Source: Okapia johnstoni
Lineage: Eukaryota > Chordata > Mammalia > Artiodactyla > Giraffidae
Reading direction: 5' to 3'
Length of the DNA stretch: 64,000 nt
Assembly (NCBI GenBank): GCA_024291935.2
Contig: CM044314.1
Location: forward strand, 23,224,001 to 23,288,000
This document shows, in pieces, positions 45,692 to 58,825 of the stretch (positions are counted from its first letter, which is position 1; every line of letters begins with the position of its first letter). The translations under genes were made by a program, and so were the position numbers. The notes below the pieces were generated by a model. That model saw only the letters and a list, made by a program, of their open reading frames with translations. It did not search any database and was not told the origin of the DNA.

Positions 45692-46900
45692 GGTGGAATA
45701 TTATCTTATTATCCTGGAAAGCATATTATCCTAGTGGGTGTTAAACAGAGTTTGAGTTACAGATTTCCCCTGAGGTCCAGGGAAATGGAAGATTTAAGCA
45801 GTGCCTGTGAGCGAGTGCAGGCGGAGAGGGGAGCATCGCCGCGGGGAAGCTGCTGTCTGTACCGCTTTAGCAAAGTGAGCGAGAGCTATTGTCTGAGAAG
45901 CAGGGTGGGGATGCAGCTTCTGGGCCCAGTGGCTACAGCAGAGGTGACCGTCACCCATCACCACAGCCTGTGTTATGGAGAAGGTGTCAGGTGGGTGCTG
46001 GTGGGAGCTGTCTGAAGAAGGCATAAGAAGAGCATCACAGATGTTGTTCACACCCCAAATTAAATAACCCAAGAATCTTCCTTAAGCTGTCCTTGCAATA
46101 AACCATCTCTACTGTCAAAACCACCACCAAGAGCAACGGCCCGGTGCATCTTTGTCAGGCCCTCGCCCAGTGTCACCTCCAGCACAGGAAATCACACCAT
46201 CAGAAAACGGCTACTCGGCCAGGCACTGCTCACGCCGAGGTCAGCCAGGCTTTGCTCTCCCAGGGAAGCCAGAGTGGTGCCACCTGCTTGAGGGTAAACC
46301 TGCCATGCTCCATCAGAACCATTCAGGAGCCTCCCACTTGGGGTCTGGAGGATGGGCCTGGCAGGCTCCCTCTCTGCCTGTCTCCTATCTTGTCACATTG
46401 ATTCACTTCAATGTGGGATTCACAGCACAGTGGCAGCACCAATGTAAATATTAGTGGCAAACTGATGAATTTTAAAAGTGATAGTGGTTAAAGGTTTATA
46501 TAAATTACAAATATTTATTAACACTTAACAGTATTTTTTTTTGAAGACTTACGGTTTTTGTTGAGCCTAATGGTGGGTGGCAGCTCTGTAAAAAGTCCCA
46601 AGAAGTAGGAACAGCAGAGAGTGAGGGTGCATCTGAGGCAGGTGTGCAAGATGGTGTGTGCCCCAAGCAGAGAGAGTGTATGAGCCAGGAAACAGGAGGG
46701 GGCAGCCATGGCTTGTGGACTGAGCCTGCTAGGAATGAGGCTGACAGGGAGTGAGGGATGGGGTGAGCTGTAGGGAGCTGTGTGGGTATGGGACAGATGA
46801 AGCAGGAATAAGAGGGGAGAGGAGGGCAAGGGGAGATCAGTGATGCTTACAGCTGTGCAGTTGGGGGTGATGCGTTAAAGAGCCAGTGGTAAGAGATACA
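45692..46900. other. Single-copy intron 1 sequence
   Basis: No exon recognised. Moderately GC-rich at 45780-46380, with some CpGs. Confidence 0.4.
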
Positions 46901-46902
46901 GG

Positions 46903-47106
46903 GGGCTTCCCAGGTGGCACTAGTGGTAAAGAACACGCTTGCCAATGCTGGAAACATAAGCGATGCGGGTCAAGAAGATCCCCTGGAGGAGGGCATGGCA
47001 ACCCACTCCAGTATTCTTGCCTGGAGAATCCCATGGACAGAGGAGCCTGGAGGGCTACAATCCAGAGGGTGCCAAAGAATTGGGCATGATGGAAGCAACT
47101 TTATAT
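46903..47106 (+). repeat. Bov-tA SINE
   Basis: Sense copy of the CACTAGTGGTAAAG head subtype with a small deletion near 46968. Confidence 0.92.
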
Positions 47107-49010
47107 ACATGTATAAGGGATACAGAGAAACAGAACACATGCCAAAGCCATTTTAAAAACAAGCCAAGAAAGAACAAGTATTCTCAAAGGCCTCTGGGTT
47201 CCTGGCTGGGGCAACACCTGGGCTTTGGAAGGCAGGCAAGTAGGACATGGAGATCTCAGCCTCAGATGCAGTCAGAGCCAGCTTCAACATCACCCAGATA
47301 GTTGGCACTGCAGCGAGGCTGGTCCCTGCGCGTAACAGAGTTCAGGTAATGTGCAGGCACATGGAGGTTGGAAAACTGATGGGCTGCAGGGGACAGGAGT
47401 TGGAAAGGCAGGTGGGCTCACAGCACATGGCAGGTGAGGACCTGAAAGACCCATTGCAAGAACAGGGCAGAGCATGAGAAAGGAGTGCTAGGGCCGTCAC
47501 TGTGGAGAGGGGGCTGAACTGGTAACGCAAATGGCACAGAGGGGTTATTAGCCTGAGAAGGAGAAAGAAGCAGAAGAGAAATATTGTTCCCAAAAGACAT
47601 GTCTACTCACTGTCTTTTCAGAGAGGGCTTTTGGTTAATAGCTGATGTCTTTGCTTTAAGAGAAAATATGAACTGTACTTTTAAGAGAAAACAAAGCCTT
47701 GCTGAGCGATGAATGTTTAGAAACTTCCACAAAGAAAAATTAATGATCGATAGTCAAATATTAAGAGAAGTAAGCAAGAAAATTATTTGTACAACCAAAT
47801 TATAATAAAACCTGTGTCTTTTTTTTCGGGGGGTGTGGGGGGTGGTGCTCACTGAGAAATACTAATTTGGCAATGTTACTTGGAGAAAATTTTTACCTCT
47901 ACCAGGCAGGTATTCTGTTCTTTTGTCCTTTTAAGGCAATTCCTATTGAGAAGAAACTGTTTCATGTAACCGTGTGTGCATACAGGTGTTTGTGTATCTG
48001 CGTCTCTGAATGTGTAGTGTGTGTGTATGTACCATGAGGGGGTATGTGCTTTGCTCTCTCAATGTACAGATGCAGTCATCTAGATACATTTCCATTGACG
48101 ACAAGCCCCTTTTGGTTATACCCTTTTGTATACTTTTTAGACTGACAATTTAGATTCTTCTCATCTACAACCACAACTGATCAAACAATCCTCCTGTCAA
48201 ATTGTCTTCACATTTCCCTTCTGAAGTGTGTGTCTGTTTACTGCAAAAGGTAGCTTTTTTGTGACAGATGTCTTTATCAAATGTGGAACCTACACTACAT
48301 GTTCAATATCAGCCATGTGTTTGGTACGAGATGGGTGCCAGGAAGTGGTATGGAGGAGAGCAGGGAGGGGTCTGCATGTTACTGAGACCTGGGGTTTCAG
48401 GGGGATGACACTTTTCACGCCTCAGGGCAACTGCCTGCCTGTCCTACCTCCCAGCCAACGGTTTGATGTGATATATAAACATGGCCAATGCTCAGCTCTC
48501 TGGGGTCCAACTACAGAATGTGACATAGTCCCTCAGTGTTTATGTAACAGGAGTCCAGTAACATCTTCACTGCAGGTAACTGACCAACTTGAGTGGGCTT
48601 GACAGCCATCTCCATCTCCAGAGAGCAATGGACTCCTCTGGGTTCTGTCCCTGTGTCCTGGTGACTGGAGTGAGAGCTCATAAGTCTTATTTTGCAGGGG
48701 GACTTCTCTTTTTAGTTTGTCTCTTATAATTCTTCGTCTCAAACAAAAAAAGGGAGAGAGAGAGAGATTGATTTGGCCACATTGGTCCAATGCTCTGTTT
48801 TTTGGTTCAATATTGAAAGGGTATGTTTGAAAATCTAAAGGTTATGTGGGCAGAAAGGAAGAGGGCAGATTAGCTCAGGCTCTAGATCCAAGTCCCAGAA
48901 GGAAGAGCATCCCACTGACTGGAGGACTTTCCTCCAGGGCTGGAGGGTGGGACCTCTAACAATGTCGTGCCATGTGGGTCTTGACCACTGCCTGGTCTCT
49001 GTTTTGCCAG
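47107..49010. other. Repeat-poor end of intron 1 before the ATG exon
   Basis: No SINE, BovB or L1 copy recognised in about 1.9 kb before exon 2. It contains a G-rich run (47827-47844), a GT-rich patch (47970-48040) and a short GA run (48752-48768). No exon recognised. Confidence 0.45.
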
Positions 49011-49022
49011 GTGGACACCTGA

Positions 49023-49550
<528 letters not shown>

Positions 49551-49801
49551 TAAGCAACCTTCTCCTTAGTCATCAGCATGGGCCTCCAAATGCCTCACTC
49601 CAAGAAGGCAGCCTTTCCTCTTTTGTGGTCACGCTTGAGAGGGTGGGCCCCTTCGTGCCAGCGATGGGGGTTTCTCCACCACAGGAAACCACTGTCACCC
49701 AATTCATGCCGGGCCCTTTCAGAGCAGGATCACAGGACAAATACTGGTTTTTATTTACCTAAGAGGGTCATACTGAACACACTGATTGGCATTTGATTTT
49801 A

Positions 49802-50230
49802 CCCCTTCCTAACATCTCTTCCAGAATTTCCCATGTCAACAAACACACAGCTGCACCAGCCCATTACGGGCCACCTGATAGTCCCTCCTGTGGACTATAA
49901 TTCATTTTACTAGTACATATTGGTAGACACCTTCATTGTTTATAAACAATGCCCCCCCTAACATTCTCCTAACCTTTTATGCAACATCAGCAGGGTAACC
50001 CCAGACTGGATGGATTGAACACAGTGAAGGATTTGGATGTGATGACAGGTTGTCATCCAAAAAGGTCCCAGAGGTTGTAACAACTTACATTCCCACCACA
50101 CTCTTCATAGCAGTTGGTATCAGGAGCCACCAGGCTGGTTGACAGTCTTCTGATTGGACTCATGTACTGAACAATTTCCTTGCACTTTTTGGATATATGT
50201 TTCTTATATATACATGTGGATAACAGTAAA
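49802..50230. repeat. Old L1M-like fragment in intron 2
   Basis: CATTGTTTATAAACAATGCC and AGAGGTTGTAACAACTTACA resemble old L1 3' text. Too diverged for confidence on boundaries. Confidence 0.4.
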
Positions 50231-50335
50231 GGCTTTTTGAGGATTCTATCCATTCCTTTACTCCTATAATATGCTCTGCACTGAATTCAGTCTTGCAGAC
50301 CAATACTATGGATTAGTATTTATTGGATATGATTT

Positions 50336-50518
50336 ATACCAGGGGTCCTCCAGGATCTAATGCCTGATGATCTGAGGTGGAGCTGTTGTAGCAATGATAG
50401 AAATAAAGCTCACCATAAATGTAATGTGCTTAAATCATCCAGAAACCATTCCCCACGAGGTCAGTGGAAAAATTATCTTCCATGAAACTGGTCCCTGGCG
50501 CCAAGACTTAGACCATCC
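50336..50518. mobile_element. hAT-type non-autonomous element in intron 2
   Basis: ACCAGGGGTCCTCCAGG at the left, ATCTAATGCCTGATGATCTG in the middle and CATGAAACTGGTCCCTGGCG at the right match an old mammalian hAT family with short inverted ends. The middle is deleted. Confidence 0.6.
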
Positions 50519-50521
50519 TTT

Positions 50522-50895
50522 TACTCTTTTAATCAGATTGACTGAGGTATAATTTACACACTAAGAAAATTCATCGTTTTTGAGTGTACAGTTCTATGAT
50601 GCTTTTTCAACAAACAGATGACATCATGTAGCCCCACCCCCACCCCCAATCAAGATACACAACAGTTCCATCACCCATCAAGCACCCTCAGGACCACCCT
50701 CCACTCCAGCCCCTGGCAACCCCTTACCTGATTTCTGTCCCTATAGTTTTGCCTTGTCCAGAATGTCATGTAAATGGACTCACACAGCATGTAGCCTTTT
50801 CAGACTGGTTCCTTACACCCAGTATAACACATTTGTGAGCCAGTTATGTGTCAGTGGTCTCCTCTTTATTGTGGCTGAGTAGTATTCCACACTGT
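50522..50895. repeat. L1M 3' sequence in intron 2
   Basis: GATTGACTGAGGTATAATTT, AGCCCCTGGCAACCCCTTAC and ATTGTGGCTGAGTAGTATTC match a widespread old L1 region in order. Orientation not assigned. Confidence 0.7.
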
Positions 50896-51718
50896 GTTGC
50901 TCTTGCCCTTTGCTAACTTTGAACCGGTTACTTCCTTGGTATGTAACTGTTACTGCTTTTATTTTTCATCTCATCTGTGAAGCATGACAAAATGTTCAGG
51001 TTCACCTTCCCTTCTGCCTCCCCTCCTCTCTTCCCTCTCCTCAGGGGTTGGTTATGTTTTTATTTTCACTTCTTCTGGTTCTTTTTATAACTTTGAATCA
51101 TCAATTTGTATTCTTCATTTACTACTGTGATAGGTATCTATTTCTCTCCCACTAAGTATGATTAGGAAGTTAATTCACCCAGCTGTCAGCCTCCTTCTCA
51201 TTCTTGTTTTCCTTGTTGTCATCTCTTCATTGTCAAGGTTTATCTCTTTTTTCTATGATCACATCTCCTGCAGTTACAGGCAGCAGCATGTGTAAATACT
51301 CAGAGTGAAGCCTTTTAGGGGCAGACAGAAAAAAGCGTCTCCTTGCTTGCACACATCTTAAATCTTCCAGATGGTCATTAAGTGATCAGGGTCTAATATA
51401 AAACAATCAGTTCTAGGAGGTGATTGATTAGGAGAGGGCAGGAGGCCCATTCTCTAGACCTCATGGATTGTTCCTGATGGTTTCTAAAGCCCGATGTGTC
51501 TTTGCAAAGGCCAGCGTCTGTATTCTAAAATCTATTTTGTTAGTTATACACTTGAAGATACTTTAACATATAAGATCTATTGGCTTTCTTTATTGAATGA
51601 ACAAACAAACAGATGTGATTTCCTTTTACCGTTATCAGGACTTAGGACAGATTGGACCTGCTTCATGTGTCTTTCTTGTCACTTTCACTTATTATGGCTC
51701 CATCTCCTCTCCTCATGA

Positions 51719-51883
<165 letters not shown>

Positions 51884-51899
51884 TAAGTATTGTGTCTTT

Positions 51900-52782
51900 T
51901 CCTTTCAACCACTAGCACCAGGCCTGCTTGGACAGTTAGGGGTCACTCAGCCTCCCCATCCCTGAACTCCTGGTGACCTCGGGGAAGGGATCACGTGCTA
52001 TCAAGCGAGACAGCATGTTGGTTGGCCTCACAGACATCTCAAATTGAAGCCATCTCATATAATTCAGCATTTGTTTTGCTCAGTCTGGCCCCAAAGTGAA
52101 CCTTCTTCTTGGGCAATGAGGGACATCATTTAAGAAAGTCTTTTCAGCCACATATTCTGCTTTTAATGACAAAACATGGGATGTGTAATAGTATGCATCC
52201 ATCCATGTTAAAAAACAGTGCAATATGTTTGCTCACATTTGCCCCAAGATCTCAGACTTTGCTTCTCTTTTTACTTGAAGAGACATGCCAATGGGGCAGA
52301 TAGAAAAGAAAATTTTCTGATAGTCACTCATATGAAAGGTTAACGCAGGAGCTTGATCACAAGCAGGTGTGTGAACTCTGGCCTCATAATCTCAGAAATG
52401 AGGTATGCATCCCAAGCCCTGCTCACTGTTATCCTCAGTGGTCAGTGCACCTCAATCCTGGAGCTGCTGGAGATGCAGGCTGCCTCAGGGCAGGGTTGGT
52501 GGTCCAGAGAAGGCAAGGAGCTGTCTCAGACAGGTGTTGACCTCATTCCCCTGAGATGCTGTGACCAAGGGGACAGAGGTATGCTCACCTGTGCTTGTCA
52601 CTGCTCAGTGATCACCCCCTGGCCATGCCAATGGGGTGCCCCATCCTGGCCTTGGACAGTTACACAGCAGTGTTAGCCCTGTAACCAAGAATGTGGAGAC
52701 ACACCCAGCAAGTGTTTTAAATTTTTCCTAGAAATAAAAGTGTTTTCTCTGAGTATCCACCTATTTAAAGAATTTCCCTCAG
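51900..52782. other. Single-copy start of intron 3
   Basis: No exon or repeat recognised. Open frames here (for example at 52353-52676) do not resemble SYK or any protein I know. Confidence 0.45.
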
Positions 52783-52794
52783 ACTTTACCATAA

Positions 52795-53005
52795 AAGTAA
52801 ATTTAGTTGCTTGACTGTGTCCAACTCTTTGCAACCCTATGGACTATAGCCCACTAGGCACCTCTATCCATGGAATTCTCCAGGCAAGAATACTGGAGTG
52901 GGTAGCCATTCCCTTCTCCAGGGGATCTTCCCCATCCAGGAATCAAACCCCAATCTCCTGCACTGCAGGCAGATTCTTTACCATCTGAGCCACCAGGGAA
53001 GCCCT
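52795..53005 (-). repeat. Bov-tA SINE with perfect 12-bp target-site duplication
   Basis: Antisense copy flanked by ACTTTACCATAA at 52783-52794 and 53006-53017. First SINE in intron 3. Confidence 0.95.
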
Positions 53006-53619
53006 ACTTTACCATAATCCCTTTTATTTAAGAGATGAGGTGATCTTAAACACAATGCTTTTTTTAAAAAGTGATCCTAAAAGCAAGTATAGAGCAGCCC
53101 TGAGTGGGCACACAAGGTGACTGGGATGATGCTTAGTGGATGCAGTAACAGCCACTGTCAGAGATCCTGGAGCAGGAAGACATTTTTCCCTCAGTGTGGC
53201 ACCTCTTGCCTCATTGTCCCATGAGGTTTGGACTCTTACCACCTTCTTAAGAGTAATTTCTGACACACACGTCATGGGACTGGGCCTATGGCCTCCTGTG
53301 GGTTAAGTCAGCCCTAAGTTGTGTTATCCAGACAGCAAGGCCTCCTGCTTTCTTGCTGGTTCAGAAGCCTGCTCTCAGGCTCGCTGGGGAACAGCTGCAC
53401 TCAAAGAGGCTGCCTTCTCCCGACTTAGACAAGGGGGTGCTGCAGCGGGCACCCACCGTGGAACAGCCCCACAGCTATAGAGTCCTTCCTACTGAGTTTT
53501 CTCAGGCCTCATTCAGGTTTCGCTAAAGAATGTGTCTCCTCCACACTTTCCCGTCATTTAAATGAACTTGTCCATCTGTGGACCGGCATTTACCAATGTC
53601 CACAGATGTGTGTGTCCTC

Positions 53620-53831
53620 GGGCTTCCCTCGTGGTTCAGATGGTAAAGAATCTGCCTGAAATGCAGGAAACCCAGGTTTGATCCCTGGATCAGGACGATC
53701 CACTGGAGGAGGGAATGGCTACCCACTCCAGTATTCTTGCCTGGAGAGTCCCATGGACGGAGGAACCTGGTGGGCTACAGTCCATGGGGTCACAAAGAGT
53801 CAGACATGACTGAGCAACTAACACTTTCAGA
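53620..53831 (+). repeat. Bov-tA SINE
   Basis: Sense full-length copy ending GACTGAGCAACTAACACTTT. Confidence 0.93.
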
Positions 53832-55007
53832 GTTGTGTGAGGTGCTAGATGCTGACACCATCTTGGACTTTGGAGATGGAGGTCTCTGCCTTGTGAAGTC
53901 CACATCTCACTGGCAGAAGTAGACACTGAACAATTGAACAAGAGCTGCCCAGTGCATCGGAGCATTTAAGGAAGGGACTAGAACTTGCTGTGATTGGCAA
54001 TCCGGGATTCTGTTTTATGCTGGGTGATCAGGAGAGGCCTTGCTATGAAGGAGACATTTGAGCAGACACCTGAGGGCAGCCAGGAGCCTTCCTGATTGGG
54101 GGGAAAGCATGTGTGGGTTCCCAGAGGCAGGAGTGTGCTCGGAGGGTCAGGCCACCATGAGGCCACTGTGGATGGTACAGAGTGTGGGGGGTACGGGTGG
54201 AGAATAGGGGCTAGGCCACTGAGGGCCTTCTGGTATTGACACTTTTCTTTGGGCAAATTAGTGCATCTACTTTTGGGAAGAGGTTAGGGCAAATGCAACT
54301 GAAGTTCATGGTGACCCATCTGGCTGGGTATAGAAAGAGCCAGTGCAGAGGAAGGAAAGTGAGCAGTCTCACCAGCCACACTTGTGTGTGTTTGTATACA
54401 TTTAAACCAAAGTACGATGTCCATTTTTCTGCAGAGATTTCAAGGCTTTCACCTTCTCATGTCTGAGCACAAGAACTGCCTTTAATGAGTGTTGGAAGGA
54501 GGAGTGACGTGGGTGCTGTGGCTGCACCAGCATGGCTGGGCTCTGTGTCTCTTCTGTGCAGATGGGCTCTTACTGTTGGGAGCAGCAGTTCATTTGCCTT
54601 CTCTGTTGTCCCCAGTTGACCCTGGGGAAGATACCGATTTCAACACCAACCCTCTGTTACCCTGATGCTTACAGTTCCTTGTCCAATCTCATCTTGCTGC
54701 TTGATTTTATCACTGAGCGCTGATGATCCAGCTCATCATTACTTGCAGTTCTTACACAGGCCCATTCCCAGCCCTCTGGACATGGTTTGGCTCCAGTTGG
54801 CTGTCCATGACCACCATGTGCTTCTTATACCCCCACCAACCTCTTCACACCTGCTCAGAGGTGCTTGTTTCTTATGCCACCCTGTCTAAGACTTGCCAAG
54901 GCTGGCAGATCTTACCTGGAACACCCCCACAGCACCTGGAAGATGTTGAGAATGTAGGAGGCTTTCAGATTAAAAAACAGAACCTATTCTCTGTGATTCC
55001 TTACAAT
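53832..55007. other. Single-copy intron 3 sequence
   Basis: No exon or repeat recognised. Confidence 0.4.
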
Positions 55008-55217
55008 GGGCTTCGTTGTGGCTCAGACAGTAAAGAATCTGCCTGCAATGCAGGGACGCAGGTTCAATCCTTGAATCAGGAAGACCCCCTGGAGAAAGGA
55101 ATGGCTACCCACTCCAGTATTCTTAACTGGAGAATCCCAGGGACAGAGGAGCCTGGTGGGCTACAGTCCATGGGGTCAAAAAGAGTCAGACATGACTGAG
55201 CAACTCATACATACACG
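55008..55217 (+). repeat. Bov-tA SINE
   Basis: Sense copy beginning GGGCTTCGTTGTGGCTCAGA. Confidence 0.92.
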
Positions 55218-55837
55218 GATAACACATGAATAGGTCACACATAATCTTAAGTACTTCATAGAAGGTTAATAAATATAAGTGGATTTCGAGTCATTAATGA
55301 ACATAGGATGAAAGGCCAAGGGACACCCATGACTAATGTTGAAGGTTTACAGTTCCCATTTAGGAATATCTTGGAGAATCGAGTGTGAAAATATTTGATT
55401 CATTCTGGAATCTCTGGTCTGCGTGTGGTTCACTGGAGCAGATCCCCAGCCTCCATCTTAGAAAAACAGTCTTCTTGCCACCCACAGAAACCGGGGATGA
55501 AAAGGCAGCATATCTCAAAATGTCTGAGACCTAAATGAGGTTATAAATCCTCTCTAATGCAGAAGGTGTGTTCCAAAGACTCTTAACTGTTGAGATGGAT
55601 TGTGTCTGGGGAATCTGGCCAACTCCGATTGTAGTTTTTCCTCCTCTTGAATTATGGTATGAAGTACATTTGTGGTGGCAGAACTTCTGAGCCAGGAGGG
55701 ACCTCACTGCTAATGGTCTAAATCCTTTGATTTTCAATCAAGGACTTAGACACAAGGGAACTTGCCCAGGACTGTCAGGCAAGTAGGAGATGAAGGCTGG
55801 AATGCAGGGTCCCTGATGTGTTTGGATGGAGAGATTG
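55218..55837. other. Single-copy intron 3 sequence
   Basis: No exon or repeat recognised. Confidence 0.4.
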
Positions 55838-56272
55838 TTATCGTTCAGTTGCTCAGTCATGTCTGACTCTCTGCAACCCCGTGGACTGCAGCACTCCAGG
55901 CTTCCCTGTCCTCACTATCTCCCGGAGTTTGCTCAAACTCATGTCCATTGAGTCAATTATGCCATCCAACCATCTCATCCTCTGCCCCCCCCCTTCTCCT
56001 CCTGCCTTCAGTCTTTCCCAGCATCAGGGTCTTTTCCAGTGAGTTGGCTCTTTGAATCATGTGGCTAAAGTACTGGAGCTTTAGCATCAGTCCTTCCAAT
56101 CAGTCCTTGATTTCCTTTAGGATGGACTGGTTTGATCTCCTTGCTGTCCAAGGGACTCTCAAGAGTCTTCTCTTTTGAACCACAGTTCAAAAGCATCAAT
56201 TCTTTGGCACTCAGCCTTCTTTATGGTCCAACTCCTATATCCATACATGACAACTGGAAAAACCATAGCCTG
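55838..56272 (-). repeat. BovB LINE 3' end
   Basis: Antisense copy from TCGTTCAGTTGCTCAGTCAT to CATACATGACAACTGGAAAA. It keeps the C-terminal reverse-transcriptase region but the tail repeat is short. The frame is broken. Confidence 0.92.
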
Positions 56273-56594
56273 AGAGGAAGCAGCAGCAAAATCCATGTCC
56301 AGGGCCTCCCCCCACCCCAAACACCACTGCTCTCCCCATGTAAGGCATGGTGCCAGGGCGTGTCACTGAGAATGCCCACTCTCTGCCTTGTCTCCTGTCC
56401 ACACAGCACTGCTGGGACTGTTCAGGAATGGCTTTATGAAGAGTTGCCAAGAGAGACATTATACTATCCTTGGATAATAAAGGATGTAGGCATAAAGGCT
56501 CTTTACAGAGAAGATGGACAGTGTGGTCTACAGAACCCCCCACCCCCACAGTCATCTGCGGCATTTCTAGAGGCAGCTTTTCATCACCTGCTAT

Positions 56595-57130
56595 AATGGG
56601 CTGAATGCTGTGTCCCCACAGATTCATATGTTGAAGCCCAAGCCCCCAGTGTAAGAGATTTGGAGGTAGGGCCTTTGGAAGATGATTAGGTTTAGACAAA
56701 GCCATGAGGATGGGTCCCCATGATGGGATTGCCTATGAAAAGAAGGAGACAGGACTTTCTCTGCCTGTGTACACTGAGGCAAGGTCATGTATGTGAGTGC
56801 ACAGCCAGACGGTGATGGTCTACAAGCCAGGAAACAGGCTGTCAAGAGACATGGGCTCTATCAGCATCTTTTTAAAAAACATTTTATTTTGTATGGAAGT
56901 ATAGTCAATTAGCAACGTTGTGATAGTTTCAGGTGGACAGCAAAGGGACTCATCCGTACATACACATGTATCCATTCTCCCCCAAACACCTCCCTCCTTC
57001 AGGCTGCCACATAACATTGAACGCAGTTCCTGTGTTATGCGGTAGGGCCATCATTTGATCTGAGAATTCTAGCCTCCAGCACTATGAGAAAGAAATGTCT
57101 GTTGTTTAAACTCTCCAGCTTGTGGTGTTC
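56595..57130 (+). repeat. MLT1-type (ERVL-MaLR) LTR split by an L1 fragment
   Basis: The LTR text runs GGGCTGAATGCTGTGTCCCC, CATATGTTGAAGCCCAAGCC, AGGTAGGGCCTTTGGAAGAT. After the L1 piece it continues TTCTAGCCTCCAGCACTATG and AGAAATGTCTGTTGTTTAAA. No retroviral genes accompany it. Confidence 0.8.
56868..57048 (-). repeat. Artiodactyl L1 3'UTR fragment inside the MLT1 LTR
   Basis: ATTTTGTATGGAAGTATAGT, ATAGTTTCAGGTGGACAGCA and ATAACATTGAACGCAGTTCC fit the same L1 end family as 42413-42733. LTR text is continuous across it. Confidence 0.8.
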
Positions 57131-57633
57131 TAAGATACCTGTCCATGTCTGGGGTCTAGACGGCCAGGTGGGAACACCAGACAGGGACCCCCACCTAGCC
57201 CGGGTCCAGTGAATGAGGGCCAGAGCTCTGCTTCTTTCGTGACACCAGGGGCAGAGGCAGAGTGGACAGGCTATGTTGAGAACGTATCCCCTCGGCTCTC
57301 TGAGGCCTCATTTGACAGCATAGTTTGCGATTTTGAGAAATTAGTCACAGTTCAGGTGTGACTACAAAATGAGTTTGTTAGGAAAGGGAAACAAAGCTTA
57401 CTTTACAAAAAAATTGTATCCTCTCCCCAAAAGGAAGTATCCAGAATTTGTGGGGTTCAAAGCCTGTATGATTTGGAGATCTTCTTTAAAAAGAACACAA
57501 AATTAGGTACAAAATACAGTATTTTAGAGTCAGAGAAAAATCACAATGAATTGCAAGCTTCTAAAAGACTGGTAAATACTTCAGACATACAAAATTTTTA
57601 AAAAGTAATATAATTTTTTTAGTTAAGTGCCTG
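57131..57633. other. Single-copy intron 3 sequence
   Basis: No exon or repeat recognised. Confidence 0.4.
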
Positions 57634-57721
57634 ACACGTGTCTATAGCACTTTTTATTTTCTGCATCTTTTGACTGCACACGTGTCTATAGCACTTTTTA
57701 TTTTCTGCATCTTTTGACTGC
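57634..57721. repeat. Perfect 44-bp tandem duplication
   Basis: Two identical 44-bp copies (57634-57677 and 57678-57721) starting ACACGTGTCTATAGCACTTT. Each copy carries the palindromic E-box CACGTG. Confidence 0.97.
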
Positions 57722-58597
57722 ACAGTGCTTGGTTGCCTCTTCATTTGACAATAATTTGGTAATATTTACTGCATATTGGAAAAAGAAAACTTGGTCCTTC
57801 CTCTTGGGTCACAACTCATTCTGAGTAATGCAAGTCCATTTTTAGGATCACTGTCAATTCTGGGAAAGGAAGTTGGAGTGGAAGCCAGAGTGGTCTTCTC
57901 TGGCTATGATGAAATAACTTATACAAATTGTATAAAACTCTAAGGCCATGTGGTCACACTGCTGGACCCTGCTTGGGCCAGATGAGCCTGTGGGGATGGG
58001 CCATGGTCAACAGGCCTCTGACCATCTCATGTATAAATATCTTACCGTGTGGTTCATGCAGGGCAGCTCAGAGCTCTCATGCACACAGGCTGCCCCCAAG
58101 AGCACATCTTGTCTGTTGAAATGTAATGTGCTGGCTCCTTCATATCATCATAGAAGCTATCTCAGAACAAAAATGCTCTAAACATGCCATGTTCTGCAAA
58201 TATAAAGCAATGGAATTGTCACTTTCTTTGTATTTAGTCTCCAGGTAAACATTTTATTGTTTTTGGCTAAAGATCCTTGCAAGTCTTAAAGAGTCAGGAG
58301 GGAGTTCAAGGTGACTTTTAAAACACACAGATGGTGGCTTTCCAAATGGCTGAATTAACCTTGCACAGAGAAGGTAGTATTTTAGATCTATTAAAGGAAT
58401 CATCACACTAGTAAGTCGCCAATGCCATTTTCACTACAGTTCTTATTGTCTGACTTTAAACAGAAGTATGCTGTTTAAAAAAATAGCCTTTCATTCCACA
58501 AAATGATGAATTCCACCAGATATGTACCAGGCATTGTGACAGCACCGTGACAAACGAGATAGACTTTGATCCCTGCCCACACCATGCTTAAAGCCTA
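57722..58597. other. Intron 3 sequence with a short L2-like piece
   Basis: Mostly single-copy. 58515-58597 (GTACCAGGCATTGTGACAGC) looks like an L2 3' fragment whose text continues after the next SINE. Confidence 0.45.
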
Positions 58598-58814
58598 AGT
58601 GCGTGTTGTCGCTTCAGTCATGTCCAACTCTTTGCGACCCCATGGACTGTAGTCCTCCTGGCTCCTCTGTCCATGGGATTCTCCAGGCAAGAATACTGGA
58701 GCAGATTGCCATTTTCTCCTCCAGGGGATCTTCCTGACCCAGGGATTGAACCTGAGTCTCCAGCATCTCCCTCATTGCAGGTGGATTCGTTACCGCTGAG
58801 ACACCAGGCAGGCC
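58598..58814 (-). repeat. Bov-tA SINE with perfect 11-bp target-site duplication
   Basis: Antisense copy flanked by CTTAAAGCCTA at 58587-58597 and 58815-58825. Confidence 0.95.
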
Positions 58815-58825
58815 CTTAAAGCCTA

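Larger units (their letters stand above)
4058..49010 (+). other. SYK: SYK intron 1
   Basis: This intron runs from donor GTAGGT (4058) to acceptor GTTTTGCCAG (ends 49010). The acceptor is preceded by a pyrimidine-rich run. It holds no exon I can recognise on either strand. Its content is interspersed repeats of several ages (entered separately) and single-copy sequence. The largest repeat-poor stretches are about 5035-7890, 8110-10240, 10400-12085, 17010-18880, 34850-36310, 39630-40970, 41160-42400 and 47110-49010. Confidence 0.9.

Noticed and set aside
47827..47844. G-quadruplex candidate
   Set aside because: Only two long G runs and a short GG are present within a small distance, which falls short of four separate G-triplets.
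48228..48602. 124-codon open frame before SYK exon 2
   Set aside because: No domain recognised and no splice or start evidence. Probably chance.
54723..55199. 158-codon open frame in intron 3
   Set aside because: The first half has no protein resemblance and the second half is Bov-tA sequence.
56132..56705. Overlapping 154- and 156-codon frames on opposite strands
   Set aside because: They mix BovB antisense, single-copy and MLT1 sequence. Neither resembles a known protein.
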